DNA of 64,000 bases from assembly GCF_910594005.1 (NCBI RefSeq), contig NW_025316732.1:1-64000 (forward strand), read 5' to 3'. The translations under genes were made by a program, and so were the position numbers. This document shows positions 12,921 through 24,274 of this stretch, piece after piece; within the stretch, counting starts at the first letter, position 1, and each line of letters starts with the position of its first letter. Below the pieces are notes generated by a model. That model was not told the DNA's origin. It saw nothing but the letters and a program-made list of their open reading frames with translations, and did not search any database. The stretch comes from Cervus elaphus. Lineage: Eukaryota > Chordata > Mammalia > Artiodactyla > Cervidae.

Positions 12921-14865
12921 TATTCATCGCATTTTTCACACGTCTTAATGCTCCTCGCATTTTTCACAACTTTTCATGCTCGTCGCATTTTTCACACCTT
13001 TTCATGCTCCTGGTCTTTCTTTTTTTTTTTTTTGCTCCTCGCATTTTTCACACCTTTTCATGCTCCTGGTCTTTCTGTGTTTTTTTTTTTTTTGCTCCTC
13101 GCATTTTCACAACTTTTCATGTTCCTGGTCTTTTTTTTTTTTTTTTTTTGCTCCTCGCATTTTTGACACCTTTTCATGCTCCTAGTCTTTTTTTTTTTTT
13201 TTTTGCTCCTCGCATTTTTCACACCTTTTCATGCTCCTGGTCTTTTTTTTTTTTTTGCTCCTCGCATTTTTCACACCTTTTCATGCTCCTCGCATTTTTC
13301 ACACCTTTTCATGTTCCTCGCATTTTTCACACCTTTTCATGCTCCTGGTCTTTCTTTTTTTTTTTTTTTTTTTGCTCCTCGCATTTTTCACACGTTTTCA
13401 TTCTCCTCGCTTTTTTTACACGTTTTCATGCTCCTGGTATTTTTCTTTTTTTTTTTTTTTGCTCCTCGCATTTTTCACACCTTTTCATGCTCCTGGTCTT
13501 TTTTTTTTTTTTGCTCCTCGCATTTTTCACACCTTTTCATGCCCCTGGTCTTTTTTTTTTTTTTTTTTGCTCCTCGAATTTTTCACACCTTTTCATGCTC
13601 CTCACATTTTTCACACCTCTTCATGCTCCTCGCATTTTTCACAAGTTTTCATGCTCGTCGCATTTTTCACACCTTTTCATGCTCCTGGTCTTTCTTTTTT
13701 TTTTTTTGCTCCTCGCATTTTTCACACCTTTTCATGTTCCTAGTCTTTTTTTTTTTTTTTTCTTGCTCCTCGCATTTTTCACACCTTTTCATGCTCCTCG
13801 CATTTTTCACACCTTTTCATGCTCCTCGCATTTTTCACACCTTTTCATGCTCCTGGTCTTTCTTTTTTTTTTTTTGCTCCTCGCATTTTTCACACCTTTT
13901 CATGCTCCTGGTCTTTCTTTGTTTTTTTTTTTTTTTTGCTCCTCGCATTTTCACAACTTTTCATGTTCCTGGTCTTTTTTTTTTTTTTTTTTTGCTCCTC
14001 GCATTTTTCACACCTTTTCATGCTCCTGGTCTTTTTTTTTTTTTTGCTCCTCGCATTTTTCACACCTTTTCATGCTCCTCGCATTTTTCACACCTTTTCA
14101 TGCTCCTCGCTTTTTTCACACCTTTTCATGCTCCTCGCATTTTTCACACCTTTTCATGCTCCTCGCATTTTTCACACCTTTTCATGCTCCTCGCATTTTT
14201 CACACCTTTTCATGCTCCTCGCATTTTTCACACCTTTTCATGCTCCTCGCATTTTTCACACCTTTTCATATTCATCGCATTTTTCACACGTCTTAATGCT
14301 CCTCGCATTTTTCACAACTTTTCATGCTCGTCGCATTTTTCCCACCTTTTCATGCTCCTGGTCTTTCTTTTTTTTTTTTTGCTCCTCGCATTTTTCACAC
14401 CTTTTCATGCTCCTGGTCTTTCTGTGTTTTTTTTTCTTTTTGCTCCTCGCATTTTCACAACTTTTCATGTTCCTGGTCTTTTTTTTTTTTTTTTTTTTGC
14501 TCCTCGCATTTTTGACACCTTTTCATGCTCCTAGTCTTTTTTTTTTTTTTTGCTCCTCGCATTTTTCACACCTTTTCATGCTCCTGGTCTTTTTTTTTTT
14601 TTTTGCTCCTCGCATTTTTCACACCTTTTCATGCTCCTCGCATTTTTCACACCTTTTCATGTTCCTCGCATTTTTCACACCTTTTCATGCTCCTGGTCTT
14701 TCTTTTTTTTTTTTTTTTTTGCTCCTCGCATTTTTCACACGTTTTCATGCTCCTCGCTTTTTTTACACGTTTTCATGCTCCTGGTATTTTTCTTTTTTTT
14801 TTTTTTTGCTCCTCGCATTTTTCACACCTTTTCATGCTCCTGGTCTTTTTTTTTTTTTTTTTTTG
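12921..14865 (+). repeat. Family C block 1
   Basis: Diagnostic variants are TATTCATCGC (12,921; 14,269), ACGTCTTAATG, GCATTTTCACAAC with one T fewer, TTTTTGACACC, CTCCTAGTC, linkers with CTTTCTGTG (about 13,075; 14,421) and TTTTTTTACACG with GGTATTTTTC. The first about 580 bp (from 12,921) recur from 14,269 at an offset of 1,348 bp, so the block is internally duplicated. Confidence 0.87.
14046..14353 (+). repeat. Run of eleven linker-free 28-bp monomers
   Basis: Eleven monomers stand at exact 28-bp spacing, from the start at 14,046 to the GCTCCTGGTC linker at 14,354. This is one of the longest linker-free runs and the best place to read the monomer consensus. Near the end are the TATTCATCGC, TTAATG and GCTCGTCGC variants. 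Confidence 0.95.
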
Positions 14866-17433
14866 CTCCTTGCAATTTTCACACCTATTCATGGTCCTGG
14901 TCTTCTTTTTTTTTTTTTTTTTTTGCTCCTCAAATTTTTCACACCTTTTCATGCTCCTTGCATTTTTCAGACCTTTTCATGGTCCTCGTCTTTTTTTTTT
15001 TTTGCTCCTCGCATTTTTCACACCTTTTCATGCTCCTGGTCTTTTTTTTTTTTTTTTTGCTCCTCTCATTTTTCACACCTTTTCATGCTCCTGGTCTTTT
15101 TTTTTTTTTTTTTTTTTTTTTGCTCCTTGCATTTTTCACACCTTTTCATGCTCCTCGTCTTTTTTTTTTTTTGCTCCTCGGATTTTTCACACCTTTTCAT
15201 GCTCCTGGTCTTTTTTTTTTTTTTGCTCCTCTCATTTTTCACACCTTTTCATGCTCTGGTCTTTCTTTTTTTTTTTTTTTTTTTTTGCTTCTCGCATTTT
15301 TCACACCTTTTCATGCTCCTCGTCTTTTTTTTTTTTTTTTGCTCCTCGCATTTTTCACACCTTTTCATGCTCCTGGTCTTTCTTTTTTTTTTTTGCTCCT
15401 CGCATTTTTCACACCTTTTCATGCTCCTCGCATTTTTCACACTTTTTCATGCTCCTGGTCTTTCTTTTTTTTTTTTTTGCTCCTCGCATTTTTCACACCT
15501 TTTCATGCTCCTGGTCTTTCTTTTTTTTTTTTTTTTTTTTTTGCTCCTCGCTATTTTCACACCTTTTCATGCTCCTGGTCTTTCTTTTTTTTTTTTTTTT
15601 TTTTGCTCCTTGCATTTTTCACACCTTTTCATGCTCCTGGTCTTTCTTTCTTTCTTTTTTTTTTTTTTTTGCTCCTCGCATTTTTCACACCTTTTCATGT
15701 TCCTGGTCTTTTTTTTTTTTTTGCTCCTCAAATTTTTCACACCTTTTCATGCTCCTCGCATTTTTCACACCTTTTCATGCTCCTCGCATTTTTCACACCT
15801 TTTCATGCTCCTCGCATTTTTCACACCTTTTCATATTCATCGCATTTTTCACACCTCTTAATGCTCCTCGCATTTTTCACAACTTTTCATGCTCGTCGCA
15901 TTTTTCACACCTTTTCATGCTCCTGGTCTTTCTTTTTTTTTTTTTGCTCCTCGCATTTTTCACAGCTTTTCATGCTCCTGGTCTTTCTTTTTTTTTTTTC
16001 TCCTCGCATTTTTCACACCTTTTCATGCTCCTGGTCTTTCTTTTTTTTTTTTTTTTTTTTTTGCTTCTCGCATTTTTCACACCTTTTCATGCTCCTCATC
16101 TTTTTTTTTTTTTGCTCCTCGCATTTTTCACACCTTTTCATGCTCCTGGTCTTTTTTTTTTTTTTCCTCCTTGCATTTTTCACACCTTTTCATGCTCCTG
16201 GTCTTTTTTTTTTTTTTTTTTTTTTTTTTGCTCCTTGCATTTTTCACACCTTTTCATGCTCCTGGTCTTTTTTTTTTTTTTCCTCCTCGCATTTTTCACA
16301 CCTTTTCATGCTCCTTGTCTTTTTTTTTTTTTTTTTTTTTTTTTTGCTCCTTGCATTTTTCACACCTTTTCATGCTCCTCGTCTTTTTTTTTTTTTTTTC
16401 CTCTCATTTTTTACACCTTTTCATGCTCCTCGTCTTTCTTTTTTTTTTTTTTTTTTTTTTGCTCCTTGCAATTTTCACACCTATTCATGGTCCTGGTCTT
16501 TTTTTTTTTTTTTTTTTTGCTCCTCAAATTTTTCACATCTTTTCATGCTCCTTGCATTTTTCACACCTTTTCATGCTCCTCGCATTTTTCACACCTTTTC
16601 ATGCTCCTCATCTTTTTTTTTTTTGCTCCTCGCATTTTTCACACCTTTTCATGCTCCTGGTTTTTTTTTTTTTTTTCCTCCTCGCATTTTTCACCCCTTT
16701 TCATGCTCCTGGTCTTTCTTTTTTTTTTTTTTTTTTTTTTTGCTCCTTGCTTTTTTCACTCCTTTTCATGCTCCTGGTCTTCCTTTCTTTCTTTTTTTTT
16801 TTTTTTTTTGCTCCTTGCATTTTTCACACCTTTTCATGCTCCTGGTCTTTTTTTTTTTTTTTTGCTCCTCTCATTTTTCACACCTTTTCATGCTCCTGGT
16901 CTTTCTTTTTTTTTTTTTTTTTTTTGCTTCTCGCATTTTTTACACCTTTTCTTGCTCCTCGTCTTTTTTTTTTTTTTTTGCTCCTCGCATTTTTCACACC
17001 TTTTCATGCTCCTCGTCTTTCTTTTTTTTTTTTTTTTTTTTTTGCTCCTTGCTATTTTCCCCCCTTTTCTTGGTCCTGGTTTTTTTTTTTTTTTTTTTTT
17101 TTTTGCTCCTCAAATTTTTCACATCTTTTCATGCTCCTTGCCTTTTTCACACCTTTTCATGCTCCTTGCATTTTTCACACCTTTTCATGCTCCTCGCATT
17201 TTTCACACCTTTTCATGCTCCTCATCTTTTTTTTTTTTTGCTCCTCGCATTTTTCACACATTTTCATGCTCCTGGTCTTTTTTTTTTTTTTGCTCCTCGC
17301 ATTTTTCACACCTTTTCATGCTCCTGGTCTTTTTTTTTTTTTTTTTTTTTGCTCCTTGCATTTTTCACACCTTTTCTTGCTCCTGGTCTTTTTTTTTTTT
17401 TTTTTTTGCTCCTCTCATTTTTCACACCTTTTC
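14866..17433 (+). repeat. Family A block 3
   Basis: The block opens with the TTGCAATTTTC monomer at 14,866 and CTATTCATGG, and includes CTCGGATTTTTC, GCTCTGGTC (linker lacking one CC) and a linker-free run with TATTCATCGC at 15,833. From 16.0 kb it repeats the order seen at the window start. It ends at the TATTCATCGC of the next C block. Confidence 0.83.
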
Positions 17434-19379
17434 ATATTCATCGCATTTTTCACACGTCTTAATGCTCCTCGCATTTTTCACAACTTTTCATGCTCGTCGC
17501 ATTTTTCACACCTTTTCATGCTCCTGGTCTTTCTTTTTTTTTTTTTTGCTCCTCGCATTTTTCACACCTTTTCATGCTCCTGGTCTTTCTGTGTTTTTTT
17601 TTTTTTTGCTCCTCGCATTTTCACAACTTTTCATGTTCCTGGTCTTTTTTTTTTTTTTTTTTTTGCTCCTCGCATTTTTGACCCCTTTTCATTTTCCTAG
17701 TCTTTTTTTTTTTTTTTTTTGCTCCTCGCATTTTTCACACCTTTTCATGCTCCTGGTCTTTTTTTTTTTTTTGCTCCTCGCATTTTTCACACCTTTTCAT
17801 GCTCCTCGCATTTTTCACACCTTTTCATGTTCCTCGCATTTTTCACACCTTTTCATGCTCCTGGTCTTTCTTTTTTTTTTTTTTTTTTGCTCCTCGCATT
17901 TTTCACACGTTTTCATGCTCCTCGCTTTTTTTACACGTTTTCATGCTCCTGGTATTTTTCTTTTTTTTTTTTTTTGCTCCTCGCATTTTTCACACCTTTT
18001 CATGCTCCTGGTCTTTTTTTTTTTTTTGCTCCTCGCATTTTTCACACCTTTTCATGCCCCTGGTCTTTTTTTTTTTTTTTTTTGCTCCTCGAATTTTTCA
18101 CACCTTTTCATGCTCCTCACATTTTTCACACCTCTTCATGCTCCTCGCATTTTTCACAAGTTTTCATGCTCGTCGCATTTTTCACACCTTTTCATGCTCC
18201 TGGTCTTTCTTTTTTTTTTTTTGCTCCTCGCATTTTTCACACCTTTTCATGTTCCTAGTCTTTTTTTTTTTTTTTTTTTTGCTCCTCGCATTTTTCACTC
18301 CTTTTCATGCTCCTCGCATTTTTCACACCTTTTCATGCTCCTCGCATTTTTCACACCTTTTCATGCTCCTGGTCTTTCTTTTTTTTTTTTTGCTCCTCGC
18401 ATTTTTCACACCTTTTCATGCTCCTGGTCTTTCTTTGTTTTTTTTTTTTTTTTGCTCCTCGCATTTTCACAACTTTTCATGTTCCTGGTCTTTTTTTTTT
18501 TTTTTTTTTTGCTCCTCGCATTTTTCACACCTTTTCATGCTCCTGGTCTTTTTTTTTTTTTTTGCTCCTCGCATTTTTCACACCTTTTCATGCTCCTCGC
18601 ATTTTTCACACCTTTTCATACTCCTCGCTTTTTTCACACCTTTTCATGCTCCTCGCATTTTTCACACCTTTTCATGCTCCTCGCATTTTTCACACCTTTT
18701 CATGCTCCTCGCATTTTTCACACCTTTTCATGCTCCTCGCATTTTTCACACCTTTTCATGCTCCTCGCATTTTTCACACCTTTTCATATTCATCGCATTT
18801 TTCACACGTCTTAATGCTCCTCGCATTTTTCACAACTTTTCATGCTCGTCGCATTTTTCACACCTTTTCATGCTCCTGGTCTTTCTTTTTTTTTTTTTGC
18901 TCCTCGCATTTTTCACACCTTTTCATGCTCCTGGTCTTTCTGTGTTTTTTTTTCTTTTTGCTCCTCGCATTTTCACAACTTTTCATGTTCCTGGTCTTTT
19001 TTTTTTTTTTTTTTTGCTCCTCGCATTTTTGACACCTTTTCATGCTCCTAGTCTTTTTTTTTTTTTTTGCTCCTCGCATTTTTCACACCTTTTCATGCTC
19101 CTGGTCTTTTTTTTTTTTTTGCTCCTCGCATTTTTCACACCTTTTCATGCTCCTCGCATTTTTCACACCTTTTCATGTTCCTCGCATTTTTCACACCTTT
19201 TCATGCTCCTGGTCTTTCTTTTTTTTTTTTTTTTTTGCTCCTCGCATTTTTCACACGTTTTCATGCTCCTCGCTTTTTTTACACGTTTTCATGCTCCTGG
19301 TATTTTTCTTTTTTTTTTTTTTTGCTCCTCGCATTTTTCACACCTTTTCATGCTCCTGGTCTTTTTTTTTTTTTTTTTT
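17434..19379 (+). repeat. Family C block 2
   Basis: This is a second copy of 12,921-14,865 at an offset of 4,513-4,518 bp: TATTCATCGC at 17,434 and 18,787, CTTTCTGTG at about 17,588 and 18,939, and CTCCTAGTC repeated at matching places. One TTTTTGACACC unit has become TTTTTGACCCC (about 17,680). Confidence 0.88.
18564..18871 (+). repeat. Run of eleven 28-bp monomers, copy of 14,046-14,353
   Basis: Eleven exact 28-bp monomers precede the linker at 18,872. It is the counterpart of the run at 14,046 at an offset of 4,518 bp. One copy has CATACTCC in place of CATGCTCC. Confidence 0.95.
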
Positions 19380-22300
19380 GCTCCTTGCAATTTTCACACC
19401 TATTCATGGTCCTGGTCTTCTTTTTTTTTTTTTTTTTTGCTCCTCAAATTTTTCACACCTTTTCATGCTCCTTGCATTTTTCAGACCTTTTCATGGTCCT
19501 CGTCTTTTTTTTTTTTTGCTCCTCGCATTTTTCACACCTTTTCATGCTCCTGGTCTTTTTTTTTTTTTTTTGCTCCTCTCATTTTTTACACCTTTTCATT
19601 TTCCTGGTCTTTTTTTTTTTTTTTTTTTTTTTTTGCTCCTTGCATTTTTCACACCTTTTCATGCTCCTCGTCTTTTTTTTTTTTTGCTCCTCGGATTTTT
19701 CACACCTTTTCATGCTCCTGGTCTTTTTTTTTTTTTTGCTCCTCTCATTTTTCACACCTTTTCATGCTCTGGTCTTTCTTTTTTTTTTTTTTTTTTTTGC
19801 TTCTCGCATTTTTCACACCTTTTCATGCTCCTCGTCTTTTTTTTTTTTTTTGCTCCTCGCATTTTTCACACCTTTTCATGCTCCTGGTCTTTCTTTTTTT
19901 TTTTTGCTCCTCGCATTTTTCACACCTTTTCATGCTCCTCGCATTTTTCACACTTTTTCATGCTCCTGGTCTTTCTTTTTTTTTTTTTTTGCTCCTCGCA
20001 TTTTTCACACCTTTTCATGCTCCTGGTCTTTTTTTTTTTTTTTTTTTTTTTTTGCTCCTCGCTATTTTCACCCCTTTTCATGCTCCTGGTCTTTCTTTTT
20101 TTTTTTTTTTTTTTTTGCTCCTTGCATTTTTCACACCTTTTCATGCTCCTGGTCTTTCTTTCTTTCTTTTTTTTTTTTTTTTTGCTCCTCGCATTTTTCA
20201 CACCTTTTCATGTTCCTGGTCTTTTTTTTTTTTTTTGCTCCTCAAATTTTTCACACCTTTTCATGCTCCTCGCATTTTTCACACCTTTTCATGCTCCTCG
20301 CATTTTTCACACCTTTTCATGCTCCTCGCATTTTTCACACCTTTTCATATTCATCGCATTTTTCACACCTCTTAATGCTCCTCGCATTTTTCACAACTTT
20401 TCATGCTCGTCGCATTTTTCACACCTTTTCATGCTCCTGGTCTTTCTTTTTTTTTTTTTGCTCCTCGCATTTTTCACAGCTTTTCATGCTCCTGGTCTTT
20501 CTTTTTTTTTTTTCTCCTCGCATTTTTCACACCTTTTCATGCTCCTGGTCTTTCTTTTTTTTTTTTTTTTTTTTGCTTCTCGCATTTTTCACACCTTTTC
20601 ATGCTCCTCGTCTTTTTTTTTTTTTTTGCTCCTCGCATTTTTCACACCTTTTCATGCTCCTGGTCTTTCTTTTTTTTTTTTGCTCCTCGCATTTTTCACA
20701 CCTTTTCATGCTCCTCGCATTTTTCACACTTTTTCATGCTCCTGGTCTTTCTTTTTTTTTTTTTTGCTCCTCGCATTTTTCACACCTTTTCATGCTCCTG
20801 GTCTTTCTTTTTTTTTTTTTTTTTTTTTGCTCCTCGCTATTTTCACACCTTTTCATGCTCCTGGTCTTTCTTTTTTTTTTTTTTTTTTTTGCTCCTTGCA
20901 TTTTTCACACCTTTTCATGCTCCTGGTCTTTCTTTCTTTCTTTTTTTTTTTTTTTTGCTCCTCGCATTTTTCACACCTTTTCATGTTCCTGGTCTTTTTT
21001 TTTTTTTTGCTCCTCAAATTTTTCACACCTTTTCATGCTCCTCGCATTTTTCACACCTTTTCATGCTCCTCGCATTTTTCACACCTTTTCATGCTCCTCG
21101 CATTTTTCACACCTTTTCATATTCATCGCATTTTTCACACCTCTTAATGCTCCTCGCATTTTTCACAACTTTTCATGCTCGTCGCATTTTTCACACCTTT
21201 TCATGCTCCTGGTCTTTCTTTTTTTTTTTTTGCTCCTCGCATTTTTCACAGCTTTTCATGCTCCTGGTCTTTTTTTTTTTTTTTTCTCCTCGCATTTTTT
21301 ACACCTTTTCATGCTCCTGGTCTTTCTTTTTTTTTTTTTTTTTTTTTTTGCTTCTCGCATTTTTCACACCTTTTCATGCTCCTCATCTTTTTTTTTTTTT
21401 GCTCCTCGCATTTTTCACACCTTTTCATGCTCCTGGTCTTTTTTTTTTTTTTCCTCCTCGCATTTTTCACACCTTTTCATGCTCCTGGTCTTTTTTTTTT
21501 TTTTTTTTTTTTTTTGCTCCTTGCATTTTTCACACCTTTTCATGCTCCTGGTCTTTTTTTTTTTTTTCCTCCTCGCATTTTTCACACCTTTTCATGCTCC
21601 TGGTCTTTTTTTTTTTTTTTTTTTTTTTTTTGCTCCTTGCATTTTTCACACCTTTTCATGCTCCTCGTCTTTTTTTTTTTTTTTTGCTCCTCGCATTTTT
21701 CACACATTTTCATGCTCCTCGTCTTTCTTTTTTTTTTTTTTTTTTTTTGCTCCTTGCAATTTTCACACCTATTCATGGTCCTGGTCTTTTTTTTTTTTTT
21801 TTTTTGCTCCTCAAATTTTTCACATCTTTTCATGCTCCTTGCATTTTTCACACCTTTTCATGCTCCTCGCATTTTTCACACCTTTTCATGCTCCTCATCT
21901 TTTTTTTTTTTGCTCCTCGCATTTTTCACACCTTTTCATGCTCCTGGTCTTTTTTTTTTTTTTCCTCCTCGCATTTTTCCCACCTTTTCATGCTCCTGGT
22001 CTTTCTTTTTTTTTTTTTTTTTTTTTTTGCTCCTTGCATTTTTCACACCTTTTCTTGCTCCTGGTCTTCCTTTCTTTCTTTTTTTTTTTTTTTTTGCTCC
22101 TTGCATTTTTCACACCTTTTCATGCTCCTAGTCTTTTTTTTTTTTTTTGCTCCTCTCATTTTTCACACCTTTTCATGCTCCTGGTCTTTCTTTTTTTTTT
22201 TTTTTTTTTGCTTCTCGCATTTTTCACACCTTTTCATGCTCCTCGTCTTTTTTTTTTTTTTGCTCCTCGCATTTTTCACACCTTTTCATGCTCCTCCTCT

Positions 22301-22950
22301 TTCTTTTTTTTTTTTTTTTTTTTGCTCCTTGCAATTTTCACACCTATTCATGGTCCTGGTCTTTTTTTTTTTTTTTTTTTTTGCTCCTCAAATTTTTCAC
22401 ATCTTTTCATGCTCCTTGCATTTTTCACACCTTTTCATGCTCCTTGCATTTTTCACACCTTTTCATGCTCCTCGCATTTTTCACACCTTTTCATGCTCCT
22501 CATCTTTTTTTTTTTTTTGCTCCTCGCATTTTTCACACATTTTCATGCTCCTGGTCTTTTTTTTTTTTTTTCCTCCTCGCATTTTTCACACCTTTTCATG
22601 CTCCTGGTCTTTCTTTTTTTTTTTTTTTTTTTTGCTTCTCGCATTTTTCACACCTTTTCATGCTCCTCGTCTTTTTTTTTTTTTTTGCTCCTCGCATTTT
22701 TCACACCTTTTCATGCTCCTCGTCTTTCTTTTTTTTTTTTTTTTTTTTTTGCTCCTTGCAATTTTCACACCTATTCATGGTCCTGGTCTTTTTTTTTTTT
22801 TTTTTTTTTGCTCCTCAAATTTTTCACATCTTTTCATGCTCCTTGCATTTTTCACACCTTTTCATGCTCCTTGCATTTTTCACACCTTTTCATGCTCCTC
22901 GCATTTTTCACACCTTTTCATGTTCCTGGTCTTTTTTTTTTTTTTTTTTT
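19380..22950 (+). repeat. Family A block 4 with internal 772-bp duplication
   Basis: The block starts with TTGCAATTTTC at 19,380 and follows 14,866-17,433 at about 4,514 bp. A segment of about 772 bp containing TATTCATCGC and GCTCGTCGC is then present twice (TATTCATCGC at 20,348 and 21,121), so the remainder aligns to the earlier copy at about 5,290 bp. It ends at a CATGTTCCTGG linker near 22,930. Confidence 0.83.
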
Positions 22951-23178
22951 TGCTCCTCGCATTTTTCACACCTTTTCATGCTCCTCGCATTTTTCACACC
23001 TTTTCATGCTCCTCGCATTTTTCACACCTTTTCATGCTCCTGGTCTTTCTTTGTTTTTTTTTTTTTTTGCTCCTCGCATTTTCACAACTTTTCATGTTCC
23101 TGGTCTTTTTTTTTTTTTTTTTTTTTGCTCCTCGCATTTTTCACACCTTTTCATGCTCCTGGTCTTTTTTTTTTTTTT

Positions 23179-23430
23179 GCTCCTCGCATTTTTCACACCT
23201 TTTCATGCTCCTCGCATTTTTCACACCTTTTCATACTCCTCGCATTTTTCACACCTTTTCATGCTCCTCGCATTTTTCACACCTTTTCATGCTCCTCGCA
23301 TTTTTCACACCTTTTCATGCTCCTCGCATTTTTCACACCTTTTCATATTCATCGCATTTTTCACACGTCTTAATGCTCCTCGCATTTTTCACAACTTTTC
23401 ATGCTCGTCGCATTTTTCACACCTTTTCAT
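23179..23430 (+). repeat. Run of nine 28-bp monomers
   Basis: Nine monomers stand at exact 28-bp spacing between the T tract ending at 23,178 and the GCTCCTGGTC linker at 23,431, with TATTCATCGC at 23,347. Confidence 0.94.
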
Positions 23431-23510
23431 GCTCCTGGTCTTTCTTTTTTTTTTTTTGCTCCTCGCATTTTTCACACCTTTTCATGCTCCTGGTCTTTTT
23501 TTTTTTTTTT

Positions 23511-23818
23511 GCTCCTCGCATTTTTCACACCTTTTCATGCTCCTCGCATTTTTCACACCTTTTCATACTCCTCGCATTTTTCACACCTTTTCATGCTCCT
23601 CGCATTTTTCACACCTTTTCATGCTCCTCGCATTTTTCACACCTTTTCATGCTCCTCGCATTTTTCACACCTTTTCATGCTCCTCGCATTTTTCACACCT
23701 TTTCATGCTCCTCGCATTTTTCACACCTTTTCATATTCATCGCATTTTTCACACGTCTTAATGCTCCTCGCATTTTTCACAACTTTTCATCCTCGTCGCA
23801 TTTTTCACACCTTTTCAT
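23511..23818 (+). repeat. Run of eleven 28-bp monomers
   Basis: Eleven monomers stand at exact 28-bp spacing before the linker at 23,819. It is a near-duplicate of 23,179-23,430 in the same block, two monomers longer, with CCTCGTCGC in place of GCTCGTCGC. Confidence 0.94.
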
Positions 23819-24274
23819 GCTCCTGGTCTTTCTTTTTTTTTTTTTGCTCCTCGCATTTTTCACACCTTTTCATGCTCCTGGTCTTTCTTTGTTTTTTTTT
23901 TTTTTTTGCTCCTCGCATTTTCACAACTTTTCATGTTCCTGGTCTTTTTTTTTTTTTTTTTTTGCTCCTCGCATTTTTGACACCTTTTCATGCTCCTAGT
24001 CTTTTTTTTTTTTTTTGCTCCTCGCATTTTTCACACCTTTTCATGCTCCTGGTCTTTTTTTTTTTTTTGCTCCTCGCATTTTTCACACCTTTTCATGCTC
24101 CTCGCATTTTTCACACCTTTTCATGTTCCTCGCATTTTTCACACCTTTTCATGCTCCTGGTCTTTCTTTTTTTTTTTTTTTTTTGCTCCTCGCATTTTTC
24201 ACACGTTTTCATGCTCCTCGCTTTTTTTACACGTTTTCATGCTCCTGGTATTTTTCTTTTTTTTTTTTTTTGCT

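Noticed and set aside
14046..14353. 28-bp repeats suggesting a CRISPR array
   Set aside because: Repeats are directly adjacent or separated by T tracts; there are no unique spacers, no cas genes and no leader, and the array exceeds 64 kb.
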